DNA of 64,000 bases, from the NCBI RefSeq assembly GCF_954871325.1, contig NC_088779.1, positions 29,901,752 through 29,965,751 on the forward strand, given 5' to 3'. Positions within the stretch are counted from its first letter, which is position 1. Every line of letters starts with the position of its first letter. Both the position numbers and the translations under genes were made by a program. The notes below the pieces were generated by a model that saw only the letters and a program-made list of their open reading frames with translations, made no database searches and was not told where the DNA came from. Source of the DNA: Gordionus sp. m RMFG-2023 (taxonomy: Eukaryota; Nematomorpha; Gordioida; Chordodea; Parachordodidae). Shown one piece after another: positions 30,083-43,420 of this stretch.

Positions 30083-30905
30083 GAGATATAAAAGTAAATA
30101 CGTCAAGATTTTTAGAAACGGATTAACTCTATTTTATAGCCAGAAAAATATTGGGGCTAGCCGGTAGATTTTGCTGATAGATATACCCTACAAAAATTAG
30201 AATCGAATATTTGCATTATTCGTAATCGATTTATATTTTCAAATTGAATAATTTTATTATTAGTATCCGCACAAAAAACTTTATTCGATTTGATTTATCG
30301 GATATTCGATTTGATTTAGATTTGTCGAATATTCGATTCGCCGAATGTTTGATTCGCCGAATATTTGATTACGAAAATATTAAAAGATTTTTTTATTATT
30401 AAACATATTTGAAATTTTTAGGAATTTGATCAATGTTTCTTTTTTAAAAAAAAAATCTTCAAAGATTTTACTCAAAAGATTATTTTTTTTTTTTTAAAAA
30501 TGATTTATTAGGAATTTCAATAGTGATTTTATAGATGTAAAAAAAAGAAAAAATATATACTGTGAGGATTAAATTACTTACAAATAATTTTGAATATTTA
30601 TGAATAAGTTTTAATATTTACAGATAGTTTTAGAATATTTACGAATAATGTAAAAAAATTATTCAACTATTCGTATTCGATTTGAATTTTCGAATCGAAT
30701 AATTATTATTATCCGTATTAGTAAAATACGAATCGAATATCGAATAACGAATAATTCATTTTAGGCATATATACTCTTAGATGACATCATGTTTTGGATA
30801 TCTAGCAGCCTAAATCTCAAAGCTAGTGCAATATTTTTTTCTGACCAAAATATCGAGTTAGCCGTTTTTAAAAAATCGAATCAAATCGAACCGTCAAACG
30901 ACACT
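30083..30905. mobile_element. Family B MITE split by a nested 580-bp element
   Basis: The left part has AACGGATTAACTC and TATAGCCAGAAAAATATTG. The right part (30775-30905) has GAGTTAGCCGTTTTTAAAAA and CGAACCGTCAAACGACACTA. The two halves join across the insertion 30187-30766. Confidence 0.7.
30187..30766. mobile_element. Family F hAT-like element, 580 bp, nested inside a family B copy
   Basis: The left end CCTACAAAAATTAGAATCG and the right end CGAATAATTCATTTTAGGC are imperfect inverted repeats. The interior is rich in TCGAATATTCG-like palindromes. Flanks AGATATAC (30179-30186) and ATATATAC (30767-30774) match 7/8. Non-coding. A similar TATTCGAGCTAATCGATTATTCG stretch near 1540-1610 may be a fragment of the same family. 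Confidence 0.7.
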
Positions 30906-32649
30906 ATAATAGTAATGATTCTTTACGCGTAAATCTGGATGGACATCAAACAAAAACGCTTTGTAAGAGGCGATCCGATTAAAGGTCCTTTATTATATTT
31001 CCGTCGAAGTGGGTTATTATTAAAAAACCTACTACAATAAAAAGAGCTTAAATGACTCACCATTTGTAAAGGATTTATTTTCCCTTAGATTTATTGCTCA
31101 ATCCCTAAGTTATACAATTTCTCTCCAATCCTTACTGGGTTTCAACGATTGAGAATTCCCGGCAGATAGGAGCGGATCATGGTCAAAACATTTCTCTCGA
31201 ATGATAATTAATTCCATCTACTAAGGAAGGCTATTATCACTCATTTAAAATTAGACCGCTGATTTAGAAACCCCTCCCCCCGTGCATTAAAAAAAGAAGG
31301 TGTAAATAAGATGTTTCTGTTGTAGAAGAGATTCTAAAATTTCTTGGAGTTTCCACCAATCAGATGCAGCGCTTTCTGCTGATAAAATTTTATGGTTTGA
31401 AGAAAATTACTAAATCTATATATTTTAAAATAAACCCCAAGGAAAATATATCGCTCAAAATGCGGATAAGGAAATAATCTCACTGGCCCTAATTTTGATA
31501 AACTAAAAGGGAAGCGTGCAAGATGCCTTAGATGTGCAATAATGGGCTGAAACCGGATGTTGTCATTAACCCTAAACATCAATCATCTAATTATTGATTC
31601 GGAAAATTTTCGCATAATCATTTATTGTATTATTACACATAAAACACTTATAGTTTTGTAATTCATAAATAAAAAAAATTTTTTTTGAAGTCTAAATTGC
31701 CCATCTGGTTCGAAGACTTTTGATAAGGTTTTTGGAAAAAAAATAATATTTTTCTGATGATTGACTTAATTTTTTTTTTAGCTTTATAATTTTATCTAAG
31801 AAATAGTTTAATATTTGAGCCTATCATTTTATTCCATTAATTCAAAAAAAAGAAGCATTAATATGTATATGGATAAGTAAGTAAGAAATCTTTGTTAACT
31901 TTACGATTCCTAATGAAGATACGCTCATTGGAAGTCCACCAAAAATCAAATCATCAAAAAAATATAGATAATTCGACAACATGATTTATTCGTAATGAAT
32001 TATAGGGAAGGATAGAGAATATATTCTCCCAAAAAAACACGTATAAATAGCTTTTTCCCTTTCCATTTAAGTTCCAGGTTTTGCGGGTAGTTAAAAACGG
32101 TTATAACCCTTGATAGACGTCCTTACCTTTCTGGCAATCTATGATAGCAAAATCTCAGCGCCTGATCCTAATATTTATTGGCCAAAATTTTGTAACCAAT
32201 TTTTATGTGTTAATTTTAATCCTTTCTACCCCTCCTTCTCATTCCTCTAATTCATTCTTTGCTACGAATGATTAATCGTTATCTTAAAAATATTATCTCC
32301 TTATTATATACATAATACAAATATATAAAAGATACATTTATCATTACATATAATTCAAAATATTTATTATCAATTATCATAATATAATAATATATAATTT
32401 CAACAGTAAACCTTGAAAAAAATTTGCTATATAAAAATACTATAATTTAATATATTTTTATAAATATATATATATAACTTTATTACCTAAAAATATTATT
32501 CAAAAAATTATCAAAAAAAAATCTTCTTTAATACGCACAAAAATCTTAAATAATTAATCATTTCCGTTGATTCGATCTCATCGCAACCTGATAACTTTAT
32601 GATGATCATTAATAAAATTCATAAATCATTAATATTATAATAATTATTA
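30906..32649. other. No recognised gene
   Basis: 31000-31580 has mixed composition and a minus-strand frame (NIRFQPIIAHLRHLARFPF) without known relatives. The rest is AT-rich. Confidence 0.45.
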
Positions 32650-33230
32650 TTGTTATGTCTAATTCAATGCCTGAGCTGAGAAAATGGACATTCATATATT
32701 TATCATAAAAAAATGAGGGAGGAGGTTTAAAAATTGGTAATTTTTGTTAAAAGGCAAATCGGTAACTCCTCTAGACTTCCAGAAGTCATGACCCTGAAGT
32801 CCCTTCTGATGACTAAGATATAAAATGATATTATTTTATTATTATTATATGTCTAATTCAATGCTGAGCTGAGAAAGTGCACATTCATATATATATATAT
32901 ATATATATATATCATAAATCAAAATGAGGGAGGAGTTTTAAAAAATGATAATTTTTGTTAAAAGGCAAATGGGTAACTCCTCTAGACTTCCAGAAGTCAT
33001 CACTCTGAAGCCCCTTCTGATGATTAAGATATAAAATGATATTATTTTATTATTATTATTATATGTCTAATTCAATGCTGAGCTGAGAAAGTGGACATTC
33101 ATATATAAATAGGAGGAGTTTTAAAAAATGGTAATTTTTGTTAAAAAAACAAATCGGTAACTACTCTAGACTTCCAGAAGTCATCACTCTGAAACCCCCC
33201 CCCCTCTGATGACTAAGATATAATATGATT
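32650..33230. repeat. Tandem triplication, about 180-200 bp units
   Basis: Three copies of a block with ATGTCTAATTCAATGC, GCTGAGAAAGTGGACATTC, AATGAGGGAGGAG, TAATTTTTGTTAAAAGGCAA, CTCTAGACTTCCAGAAGTCA and TTCTGATGACTAAGATATAA, starting near 32657, 32848 and 33063. The middle copy has an expanded (AT)n and the last lacks about 35 bp. Confidence 0.92.
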
Positions 33231-33424
33231 AGCTTAATCCTATCCCCTCCCTCTCCCCCCGATATTTCAATGATCGAATTATATCTCCAAGCGTTGGAGA
33301 GTGTGACGCTCCTAACCTTGATTCACCATCTTGCCCCGGCCCAAAATAAAAGAATTAAAAAACCGGAAATAGGCTTTATAATGGAAAATATTAAAAAATA
33401 TAAATTTTCAATTAATCAATTGAT

Positions 33425-33520
33425 TAATCTTAATTTAATCAATTAAATCAGTTGTTAAATATGTTAATTTAATCAATTAAATCAGTTGTTAAATCTTAAT
33501 TTAATCAATTAAATCAGTTA
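33425..33520. repeat. About 30-bp tandem repeat, three units
   Basis: TTAATTTAATCAATTAAATC plus AGTTGTTAAA, repeated; the unit contains a TTAATTGATTAA-type palindrome. Confidence 0.8.
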
Positions 33521-34224
33521 CGTCAAACAAAGAGGTCATTAAACATTCAATCCCCTCTTCATATTTTTCAAATTTTCTTTAATCGACAATTTACGAAATA
33601 ATTTACAATCAAAAATTATTTTAAGAGAAAAAAAAATTCTCCATTGCAAATTTCACGGTGGCAGATGATCACATTATATTATATAGTTATTCAGTTGATA
33701 AATAATTAATGTTTATGTTATCGATTATGAAAACCATTTTTTGGAAGGGGCTAGGTTGGGGGAAAATTTTTTTTAAAACTCTAAACCAGAGGGGGGGGGG
33801 GAGAAAGAAAGAAAAGAAAGAAATTCGAATTGGCTTCTAAGATATGTCAATATAAAGCAAAAAAGATACATTGGAGCTCCTTTAAAAAAGACCGGTTGTA
33901 TCTCAAAGATTATATTTTCAATTTTTCACACCACGGAAATGAACTTTAGAAAAGAGCGGGTCACATTTCGTAAAAAAAATGGAGTTTCCCAGATGTTTCA
34001 TGGACATTTTTTTTCTTCCATTTAATTAAAATATCCAAACTCTCCAATTAATTGCCTATAATGCTAGGCCCCATCTATGCATAATGAATAAGTTGTCTTA
34101 AAAAAAACACACAAATCTAGAGTACCATAATGGCACGTATATACCGTTTGGCGTTAGCTATCTAAAAAAAACGCGGTTTGCGTTTTCATTACTTTTTCTT
34201 AATTCTCCGCTTTTGTAATATTAT

Positions 34225-34535
34225 ATAAGAAAATGTAATATAAATAACTTACTTATAATCCTAAAAAAAGGAATATTTAGAAAATTAAAGAAATAAGAAG
34301 GCAGACGATAATATAAATAACTTACTTATAATGCCTAAAAAAAGGAATATTTAGAAAATTAAAGAAATAAGAAGGCAGACGATAATATAAATAACTTACT
34401 TATAATCCTAAAAAATGGAATATTTAGAAATTAAAGAAATAGGAAGGCAGACGATAATATAAATAACTTACTTATAATCCTAAAAAAAAGGAAAATTTAG
34501 AAATTAAAGAAATAAGAAGGCAGACGATAATATAA
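34225..34535. repeat. About 75-bp tandem repeat, four units
   Basis: Unit: ATATAAATAACTTACTTATA, ATCCTAAAAAAAGGAATATT, TAGAAAATTAAAGAAATAAG, AAGGCAGACGATA; starts near 34237, 34310, 34386 and 34459. Confidence 0.92.
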
Positions 34536-34916
34536 TTTTCAAAGACGACAAATCCTTTTTTTTTATAGAACTTATTTAAAATTTTGAATTGACGATATTA
34601 ATAAAAAAGACAAACCTCAATTTAAACAAGGGATGATGCCTATAATTACTATACAATATCCATAAATTTGCATACATGTTTAAGGATAAATTTTTTATAA
34701 AAAAATTAATACCATTTTCCTGTTTGTGACGTTGTTTTTCGTAGATATAAAATATCAATTTTGATATTTAGGATATAATCAAATTCTTTTGAATTGCATA
34801 ATTTATAGAGGATTAGCCGATTCTTGTCTATCATCTATTTTTTGAATTACACTCAAACTTCTAATTTTTATAAAAAATAGATTCAGTTTGTTTTAGATCT
34901 TTCATCATGTGATTAC

Positions 34917-35218
34917 CAATGACATATGATAATACATAGACTGACGATGCCATTCATAATAATGCGTTCGAAAGCGTCGTTGAATGCAAATCAGCTGGAT
35001 CCTGCATTTTGGTAACCCATATATTATTCTCATGTTTAAAACTATTATAAAATCGATAACTTGTTTCCTTATTATCTCGATGATCACGCCAATTCTTTAA
35101 TAAAGTTTGCACCAGGACTTAGGAATAAATTGGTTTAAAATTTTTTAATAATAATATGGATGATCAAAATGGAGTCCCCAGCTGTATCGATGAACACTTT
35201 TAATGAATGCATCGTTTG
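34917..35218. mobile_element. Family A MITE, copy 7, right terminus lost
   Basis: Begins CAATGACATATGATAATAC. The right end stops after AATGAATGCATCG and lacks the terminal repeat. Flanks are GTGATTAC (34909-34916) and GTAATTAC (35219-35226), 7/8. Confidence 0.8.
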
Positions 35219-35870
35219 GTAATTACCAAAAAAAAAGAAAATTACACTCATTTTCTTATTTTAATATTCCTTGTGGATCCAAATTTTTATCGGCTTTTGT
35301 AACCCCGAACAAAAAAAATTTCTGCAAAAGATTTCACTTATTTTTTTCCTATTGGTTTTTTTGGTTGTCGTCGCCCTTGGTTAATATCAATTTGAATTTA
35401 TATCACATACCACTAGGGAAAGAAGAACAAAAAAAAATTGTATCAAAGATTTTCAGAAATCATTTCTTTAAACCATTCATCCAAAATACGTAATTTATAT
35501 TCACAGATTCATAATTAGGATGTAAATATATTATCATTATCATTATGTTTTCTTTTCAAAGAGAAATATTTTAATCTTAATAAATTATTGTTTTATACAA
35601 AAAAAATTTTGTTTATGTATATGTTATTAACATATTATCTTGTTTTAAGAAGTGTAATAATTGCGTGTAAATGACCATCTCATTTGTTATTATTTCAAAA
35701 TAGCCAAGGATCTTAGAACCTTTTCCTGATATAAAAAGGAATTAATAAGTAATTTAAACTGATAAAAATTTGTATAATAATTTTTTTTTTTTTGAATTTG
35801 ATATTGATAAACAACAGTGACTAGCAGAAATGCCATTGAACTTCGAGATTTGGCAAATAGAGGTTCTAAC

Positions 35871-35917
<47 letters not shown>

Positions 35918-35919
35918 TT
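35871..35919. repeat. (CTTT)n microsatellite
   Basis: About twelve pure units. Confidence 0.93.
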
Positions 35920-36430
35920 AAAATCTTCAGGCTTATTGAGATGGGAATGGAAGGCGGAGAGTGTATAAAGGCCATTATAATGACCCCAAAATTTTGCGCA
36001 GAGGCCATTTGATTGGCTAAAGAAATAAAACGATTTCCATTTCCCATTTGGGAACTGTAATGTGCACACTTATCATTTTGCAGACGTAGAGGTAAAGTTA
36101 CTGTAAACAGGTTTTTACCCGTGAACCACATTAAATGACCAACCTCTGAGAGTTTTTGTTCATGGAAGTTGTTTGTTGCGTATCAGACTGAAAATCTTAT
36201 TAGCATTGGTTAGGTCCTGGTTTTGTTTCTTTTTTTAAACATTTTAGCTGAAATTCTTTCAGGATAATCCGGTGCACAAGTTCGGTGAATTATTAGTATC
36301 TCAAGATTACTTGAAGAATTGTTCTTTTGGGTGCTAGGTTGATCTTCTTGGCTTAATTCGAGTGTTTCAAATAGGATCAACATTTTCCATAGTACGATCT
36401 GTGCCTGGTTGGCATTCATTTTGCAATCAA
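35920..36430 (-). other. Coding-like fragment of unknown origin
   Basis: This stretch is less AT-rich than its surroundings and the minus strand reads MNANQAQIVLWKMLILFET and, in another frame, GNGNRFISLANQMASAQNFG. I do not recognise the protein. It may be an old element or a decayed gene; no splice-consistent model emerged. Confidence 0.3.
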
Positions 36431-38123
36431 TTCGAGACTGAGATAGACCAATTACTTGTTAGGAATTTCCTTCCAAAAAAACCTTTTTGCTCAATAATGT
36501 AATTTAAACTCAAGTCATCTTTTGCTGGAAACCATTTTGTTTCATTAACATCTGCTTATAAGGGCGAAAGTCAGAAAAAAAAAATTGCGCATTTATACAT
36601 TGAGCGTCTAAACTCGATTTCGTAAATTTGAATAATAAAAATTAAATTAATTTTCTAAAATAAAACTTTGACTTAGGACACGCCCATTTAAATAACTTTC
36701 ATTGTGACGTCATATATTTTTAGGTAAATAAGGTATACAGAATGCAAATAAAAATAACTTTTATCTTGTGGGGGGGGGGGGGGGTTTAATTGGAACAGTG
36801 TATAATAATGTAATTTACATTAATTATATTAAGATTATATGTAAGCAACGCCCATCTGAATAATGACTAAGTTATTGCTCCAATGCTGCTCTTATCATTT
36901 TTTAGCCGGATGTACCTTTTGCATTAATCTTTACTAGGGTAAGTGCCATATATATTCTAGGAATACGGTATAAGAGGAATAATCAGATCTTTACGTTTTA
37001 AAGCAAAAAATTCTTACTAGATACATATATAAAATTATGATTAAGATAAAGATAAAATTTATTAATAATTAATAAATTTTTGAATTTTAGACAAAATTTC
37101 TGTTTACAGCGTTAGTCTAGAAAAGAGCATTTTTCAACTTACTAACTTTTTGGACCCTGAAATTAAATGTTTTACTAAACTATTTTTAGTTATTTTTATA
37201 AGAAAAAAAATAAATATCATTGACATTGGCATTCAATAAAATTTATATTATTCAAATAAATTTTTTTGCTCATCTTGTGATTAAGTAGCTTAAAAACTTT
37301 AAATATCAGTACTTACATTTACTATTTATATATATCCTTTTTTTGTTGTTGTCTATAATTAGAAAAAAATTATTTAATATATATATATTTACTCTAAGAA
37401 ATTCTTTATGAACATTTAATGAGTTTTTTATCTTGTTTTTTATATTTTAAAAGGCTTATCATATATATTAGTCACTTATAATAATAATAATAATATTTCC
37501 TGATATATTGAAAAAAATATTTTAAGAATTAATTTATAAAAATTTTTTGACATATCATTTTATATATCAAAGATAATTTGAAAAATGTTATAAAATAATG
37601 TTAAGTTTTCTTCATTTCATTTTTCATTTTAACATTGTGGATGGATATACTTGTTTATGTTTAAAATAAAATGTTTAATATATATTTATTTTTTTATACA
37701 TATTTCTTCACAAGGTTATGGCTTTGGTTTTACACATTACAATAAATATCACATTTGTTATACCTAAAAAAAAAATTTGTTTTAAATTAAAAAAAATTAA
37801 TAATTTAGATTTTTTTTTTGTTTGACCAAGAATAGAATAATTTTTCACTTAGCAAGATTAATCGGTTCTAACAGGGGTGGGGAAGGAAGAGGTGGCTTAG
37901 GAACTTCTAAATGCATTTTTAAGCGGACCTCGAATGAAAATGGGATCCCTATCAAGGCCACTTGAATATGTTAGATAGGAATATATTTCAAAAAACTTTT
38001 TAAAAATAGTTTAAAAAAAAAAACTAATAACAGACCTTTTAATAGTTATTTGTTCTTATTTTAATCGTAAGGGGCAGAATAAGATTCTGAATATAAAAGA
38101 TAGCTAATAAAACTTAGAGTTAG
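36431..38123. other. AT-rich stretch without recognised genes
   Basis: Contains a 15-base G run at about 36770-36784 and TA repeats; nothing else identified. Confidence 0.5.
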
Positions 38124-38305
38124 TGCTGTTAAACGGCTCTGACTCCATATTTTAGCAAGAAAAAATATTGCATATGTCTTGAGATTTCGCTAATAATAGA
38201 TGCCCAAACCTTCGTACCATCTCTGAGCAAAATATTCAGGCTTGCGTGAATATTTTCCTGAATGACATTATTGAGTGTGCCGTTTTTACAAACACTACCT
38301 TACAA
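38124..38305. mobile_element. Family B MITE
   Basis: TAGTGCTGTTAAACGGCTCT to GCCGTTTTTACAAACACTA, with ACTCCATATTTTAGCAAGAA inside. Confidence 0.72.
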
Positions 38306-38352
38306 AACTGGCTTGAGGTTTAAACACCCTCTACTAAAAATATACGAAATAG

Positions 38353-38514
38353 CAGAGTTGTTAAAAGATACTTTTTAAATGGATCTAGATACAGATACAT
38401 CGTCTAAAATAATATCTAGATACAGATATTTTAATCAAAAAATCTATCTAGATAAGATACGGATACCAAATTTTTATATCTAGATACTTGTTTCTACATC
38501 CTTTAACAACTCTG
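38353..38514. mobile_element. Family C MITE, opposite orientation
   Basis: CAGAGTTGTTAAAAGATAC at the left and TTTAACAACTCTG at the right, with TATCTAGATA boxes inside. Flanks are CGAAATAG (38345-38352) and CAAAATAG (38515-38522), 7/8. Confidence 0.82.
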
Positions 38515-38522
38515 CAAAATAG

Positions 38523-39739
38523 CCAGCTAATTTTTTAAATTAAGAAATATCATATTAATTTATTTTACTTTTTAATTAAATTTAAATTTTGTATATTTTA
38601 TTCATTTTTTAAGTATTTTATTTAATTTTTTTTTAAAAAAAATAAAACTGGGTTTTTTTTTCAAATTTTGCCTTATATTATTAAGTAATTAGTAATTAAA
38701 TGCCACCAAATTTCTTGGTAACTTCTTTTATGATAAAAAAAACAATAAGGAAACCTAAATACTTTTTACTTCTCCAGGAAAAATTATAGCTATCTTCGAT
38801 GCTTCTTAAAAACATTATTTAGGTCTGTTTTAAGCATATTTACTCTTGCATCTCATTTTAATTTTTTAGCTATCTCTCGAGATCTTGTTGCATAAAGCTA
38901 CTATCACTAAGGAACTAGAAATGAATAAAAATAATATAAGAGCGGTTATTTGAATGAAATTATTTACGATGACTAAATATTATGATATACAGAAAAAAAT
39001 AATGATTAAATTTAAAGTAAAATTTCTTTTAAAAAATTAAAAAACACTTAATAATGGATAGAAAATAAAGAAAAATACATCAAAGACAAGGCGAAAAATT
39101 TAAAAAATAATTTTTAAAAAAGATACAAAAAATAGATAAAAATTGTTGGAAAAGTATCGGGATAAATATAAAGTATTCTTTAAAAATAAATTTTCAAAAA
39201 AAAAAATTACAAAAATATAAAACGAAAACAAGGAAAAAAAAATAGTTATAAAAAATCATAAAATATGTTTCTAATAATAAAAAAAAAGAAGAAAAATTAA
39301 CAAATTCAAAAACAAAAAAAAAAAAAAAATTAATACAAATCGCTAGTTTATGCTATAGCTAGTTAGTTTGCTAAAATAGCCATATGATATCTTCGTATTT
39401 TTATATTCGCTTTTAACACGTATTATAATATACCGTTAATTATTACTTATTTGATTACTTTTATTTGATGTGTGAATCTAGAGTTCTATTCATAAATTAT
39501 TTATAAAACAAAAAATTCAAAAAAATGCCATAAAATTTTTAATTTTTTTTCTTCTTCTTACTCTCTTTCTTATATTATTTTACATCAATTTTAATTATTT
39601 TTTTTCAAGTGTATATTTATATGCTCTTTACAAATGCATTAATTTAATTCATATGTTCATTATATGTAAAAAAAATAGATAAAATAAAAGTTATATCAGA
39701 TATTGGATTCATTAAATATTTTACTTTATATTTATCTTC
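38523..39739. other. AT-rich stretch, A-rich core
   Basis: 39000-39340 is almost only A with scattered T, G. No gene or delimitable element. Confidence 0.5.
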
Positions 39740-40066
39740 CGATGACATGTAATAATACCTATAATGCCTTTGAAAGGGTCGTTGAAATGCAAATCAGCTG
39801 GATCCCGCCATTTTGATAACCCGTAATAGTAGTTATATTATAATGTTCAAAAACTACTATTTAATCGATAACTTGCTTTCCTCATTATCTCGATGATCGG
39901 GCAATTCTTTAACAAAGTTTGCATCGGACATAGGGAATAAATTGGCCTCTCGTTTAAAATTTTTAATAATGATCATGGGTAACCAAAATGGCGTCCCCAG
40001 CTGTTTTTCGTCGACGTATACTTTTAATGAATGCATTTTCAGTCTAGGTATTATTATATGTCATAG
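39740..40066. mobile_element. Family A MITE, copy 8
   Basis: CGATGACATGTAATAATACC to GTCTAGGTATTATTATATGT before CATAG. All internal landmarks are present; target duplication not clear. Confidence 0.8.
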
Positions 40067-40672
40067 ATATTTTGGCAACAATATCCAGAAACTGTTCGCG
40101 CTATATCTGTGACCTCCTATAATACGCCGTAGATTTATTTAAAATCTGCCAGGGCAAAAAAAAAACTTTTTTTTTGTCAATTATTATTTAAAATATTTAT
40201 ATTATTTATTAAATAATAAATAAACAATTATACATATTTATAATAAAAATAATAAATCAGGGTTTTTATTTCTTATAAGGAAAAATTATTAGCTCTCAGC
40301 TCAAGGAATAGTTCAACTGAATGAAATTTTCTGATTGGGTGAAAAATATTGAAAAAATTTAAACAAGTATATTTGAAGTCAGGATTAAGATTTAGAGAGA
40401 TATGGGTTTAAGGTCATTTAAAGGTTTTCAGAGATGGTGGTAGGTCACTTGATTATATAAATAGACAAATAGATATTTAAATAGATCAGCTGTTAAACCC
40501 GCTTGAGCTGAACCATAAATAAATCAAGGGAAATATATTATTTGAAAAGAATTTTTGAGCTTTTAAGATTTCCTGTTAGCTAATACGCGGGTTTTTATTT
40601 CGTAAAATTTATCTAGATTTTAGCTTCTTTATTAGAACCTCCGATTTCAAATATTAAACTTAGTATATCAAA

Positions 40673-40905
40673 GGGTTGTTAAGAAGCCCGATTTCGGTCA
40701 ATTTTTTTCAAACGTCCCAATGGCTAAAATAATATTATGTAAGCATCGAGATTTGGTAAATAGATGTCCAAACATTTCTATCAGTTATGAACAAAATCTT
40801 TTAGGCTTACATAATATTATTTTGGGTTATATAACAAAATCTTTTAGGCTAATAAAATATTATTTTGGGTTGATTTGGGGATTTTTAAGAACATTAGTTG
40901 ATATC
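40673..40905. mobile_element. Family B2 MITE
   Basis: GGGTTGTTAAGAAGCCCG start and the CTAAAATAATATTATGTAAG centre. The AAATCTTTTAGGCT…ATAATATTATTTTGGGTT segment is partly duplicated at the right. Confidence 0.55.
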
Positions 40906-41604
40906 AAAGTGTATGATACTTAAAAAAAACGATGATATTTAATTTATTTTACGGATATAATCAAAAACTAAAGTTTTGATTTAGCACTCAAATGACATGT
41001 TCTTTGCAAAGTTCCGATAATTAAATCTGAACAGAATATTTTTAACCTTTAAAGGAATCTTTCGCTTTTTATGATTAAATTAAAATTATATCTATGCGAA
41101 GGGGCGTAAATCTCAGACCTTTTATATATTTACAGAATATAGACATTGATAGCTATTATGATTTTAGTATGTAAGAAGAAGAAGTCGTAAAAAATTATTA
41201 CCATTTGTCAATATAGTTTGTTTTTTTTTAATTTTTGATTTTAATTTTCAAAAAATTAGCTCAACCTTGGAGCGCGAGCCGAAAAAAAATGGCTCAGCCT
41301 TGAACTCGAAATCATCGCTCAAAATTGGGACTTAATAAATCCCAACCCGATCCCAAACGAAATTTTATTTTTTATTTGTTCCGAAAAAATTTAAAAGCAT
41401 CTCAACATTATATTAATTCAAACCCTTAAATTGTTAAGGCTGCATTTTAAGTGGCTTAAAAAGGGTAATAATAAATAAGGTATTTATATATTTTCCTTAA
41501 ACATTTTGAAATTTGTATACTATTTTATTATATTTTTATATAGCCTAACTAACACAAAATAACATTTAATAAATTTATCCCAAAAGTTTAAATTGGTCGT
41601 ACAC

Positions 41605-42043
41605 ATGGTACAAATTTATTTTTAAATATATATTACTATTAATTGTTGCAGTCGCATTCAATACTCTTAATACAGCCCACAAAATCTCTTGAATCGAGGA
41701 CATATACTGATTATGAAACTATTAATGAGTGTATGGAAGGTATATATGTTAACTAATCAATAATTTTAACAATTTTTTAAGGCATATGTAAAATTTTTGA
41801 GGAACATTTAAAAAGAAAAAATCCCTACAGTGTATCTATAACATATGATATAAACCAACTATTTGAATTTGTTGACAATTTGGCAGATATGAGTTGCTTA
41901 ATGTTAAATTATTATTTAATTTTTTTTTAATATTTTTTTTTCATGATAGATTTCAAAAAAGTACAAATACCTATGCACCTTTTAATAAAGAATGGATTAA
42001 AGAGAAAGTTTATGCATTATTACGAAAACAGGCAGAACAATAA
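41605..42043 (+). CDS. ERH: Enhancer of rudimentary homolog (ERH), apparently complete, four tiny exons
   Basis: Seen: exons 41652-41739, 41782-41902 and 41950-42043 join in phase into a protein beginning [11 protein letters not shown] and continuing [50 protein letters not shown], and [22 protein letters not shown] to a TAA stop. This aligns end to end with the near-invariant animal ERH protein ([50 protein letters not shown]). As in many ERH genes, the first coding exon would be just the ATG: ATG at 41605-41607 followed by GTACAA gives a 44-bp intron, in line with the other introns (42 and 47 bp). The start is inferred; the rest is clear. The length is 101 residues against about 104 in humans. 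An AATAAA lies at 42079-42084. Known: ERH is a small conserved homodimeric nuclear protein involved in mRNA splicing and small-RNA biogenesis complexes. The coding sequence is much less AT-rich than its surroundings. It stands alone on the plus strand between transposon debris. Confidence 0.93.
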
Positions 42044-42078
42044 CTTTGATTGGATTATAATATTTTTAATTAATATAT

Positions 42079-42084
42079 AATAAA
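42079..42084 (+). promoter_or_regulatory. ERH polyadenylation signal
   Basis: AATAAA 36 nt after the ERH stop codon, at usual 3'-UTR distance. Confidence 0.5.
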
Positions 42085-43016
42085 ATATTAGAATTTTTTT
42101 TATCATAATACTTTTCACATTTGTAAACATTTTTTTTACTAATGAAAAGATAATTAGGAATAATAAATATAAAATATGCTCCATGTTTAAATTATGAAAT
42201 TACCAAAGTTATAGCCAGCTTCAACTAAGTCTGCAATGGGTGGGGTTTTAACTGATCTTATCTTGAAATTTAAAATATTTTTCTAGATAATTGGGTCCAA
42301 CAGACTTATATTTAAATAATTTGTAAACAATAGGTGGGCTAGTTAAACCATATTTTTAGATATTGGGTGAAATATTATTTTTAATATAAGGCTGGTGGGC
42401 AAGCTGGTTAATTTTTTTAAACAACCATTGCACTGCTCACAGCCCTGGTTTGAAATTTATTGCTAAGTTAATAAAAAAATGGGAGTTTATAGTAAGTAAC
42501 TGTTTACAATTTAAATAAGGTTTAGTATTATATCTGAAAATATGAATATTATTTTAAACATATTTAATATTTTATTTTGTTTGAATTTTATTATAAAGGT
42601 ACATTATCATTTGAATAGACCCTTTTTTAAAATTATTATTTGTATTAAAAATTAACATGAATTTTGGGTATATTAAGAAGCTAAGAATTACGATAAAACA
42701 ACTAATCTCAAATATGATGTGTTTTAATTCAATTACTCTTACAATTAAATTCAATTTCAGTTTAAAATCCTTTCTATTAATTACTAAGTCATAGGTTATG
42801 CTTTGTTGAGCACTAAAGTTCTTTGAACTCAAGATGGTTCAGCACTTATTAAATGTATTAAATGATGCATATTTTGAAGTTAATAGAGGATAAAGAAGTG
42901 GAGTATGATATCGATATCTATGAGGGGACTTGAAAATGGTAGATTTTCTCATAATATTTTATTGAAATTAGGCAAGAATTAATGATCATCAAGTCTTTGC
43001 CCCTTTCTGCTCTTCT

Positions 43017-43251
43017 AGTGTTGTTAAAAAGCCTGATTCAGGCTGATTTTTAAAAATGGCCCGACTAAGGTTATAACCAAAATAATATTATGTAAGCTTG
43101 GAGATTTGGCTCATACCTGGCAGAAAGGCTTGCATATCTATCTGCTAAATCTTGAGGCCTACATAATTTTATTTTGGCTAAAATCTTAATCGGCCTGTTT
43201 TTGAAATTCAATCCAAATGGGGGCTTTTTAAAACAACACTACTTGCTACCC
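43017..43251. mobile_element. Family B2 MITE
   Basis: CTAGTGTTGTTAAAAAGCC to GCTTTTTAAAACAACACTA, with the B2 centre CAAAATAATATTATGTAAGC found also at 40673-40905 and 13730-13980. Confidence 0.72.
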
Positions 43252-43420
43252 CACTATTTGGCATAAAAAAAATAAAATAAATTCCCTGGTCAAGATTCTA
43301 ACCTAGGTTCCATATATTTTAATTTAGTATTTTAAATTTATTTGGGATATTTTGCCTTTTAAAATTTTATCATACATTAACCCTGCCAAATATCTTTCTA
43401 GCCTTAACTCTAACTAGTGT

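Noticed and set aside
42572-42832. Minus-strand frame with a hydrophobic stretch downstream of ERH
   Set aside because: AT-rich composition yields hydrophobic codons; no conserved motif or splice model.
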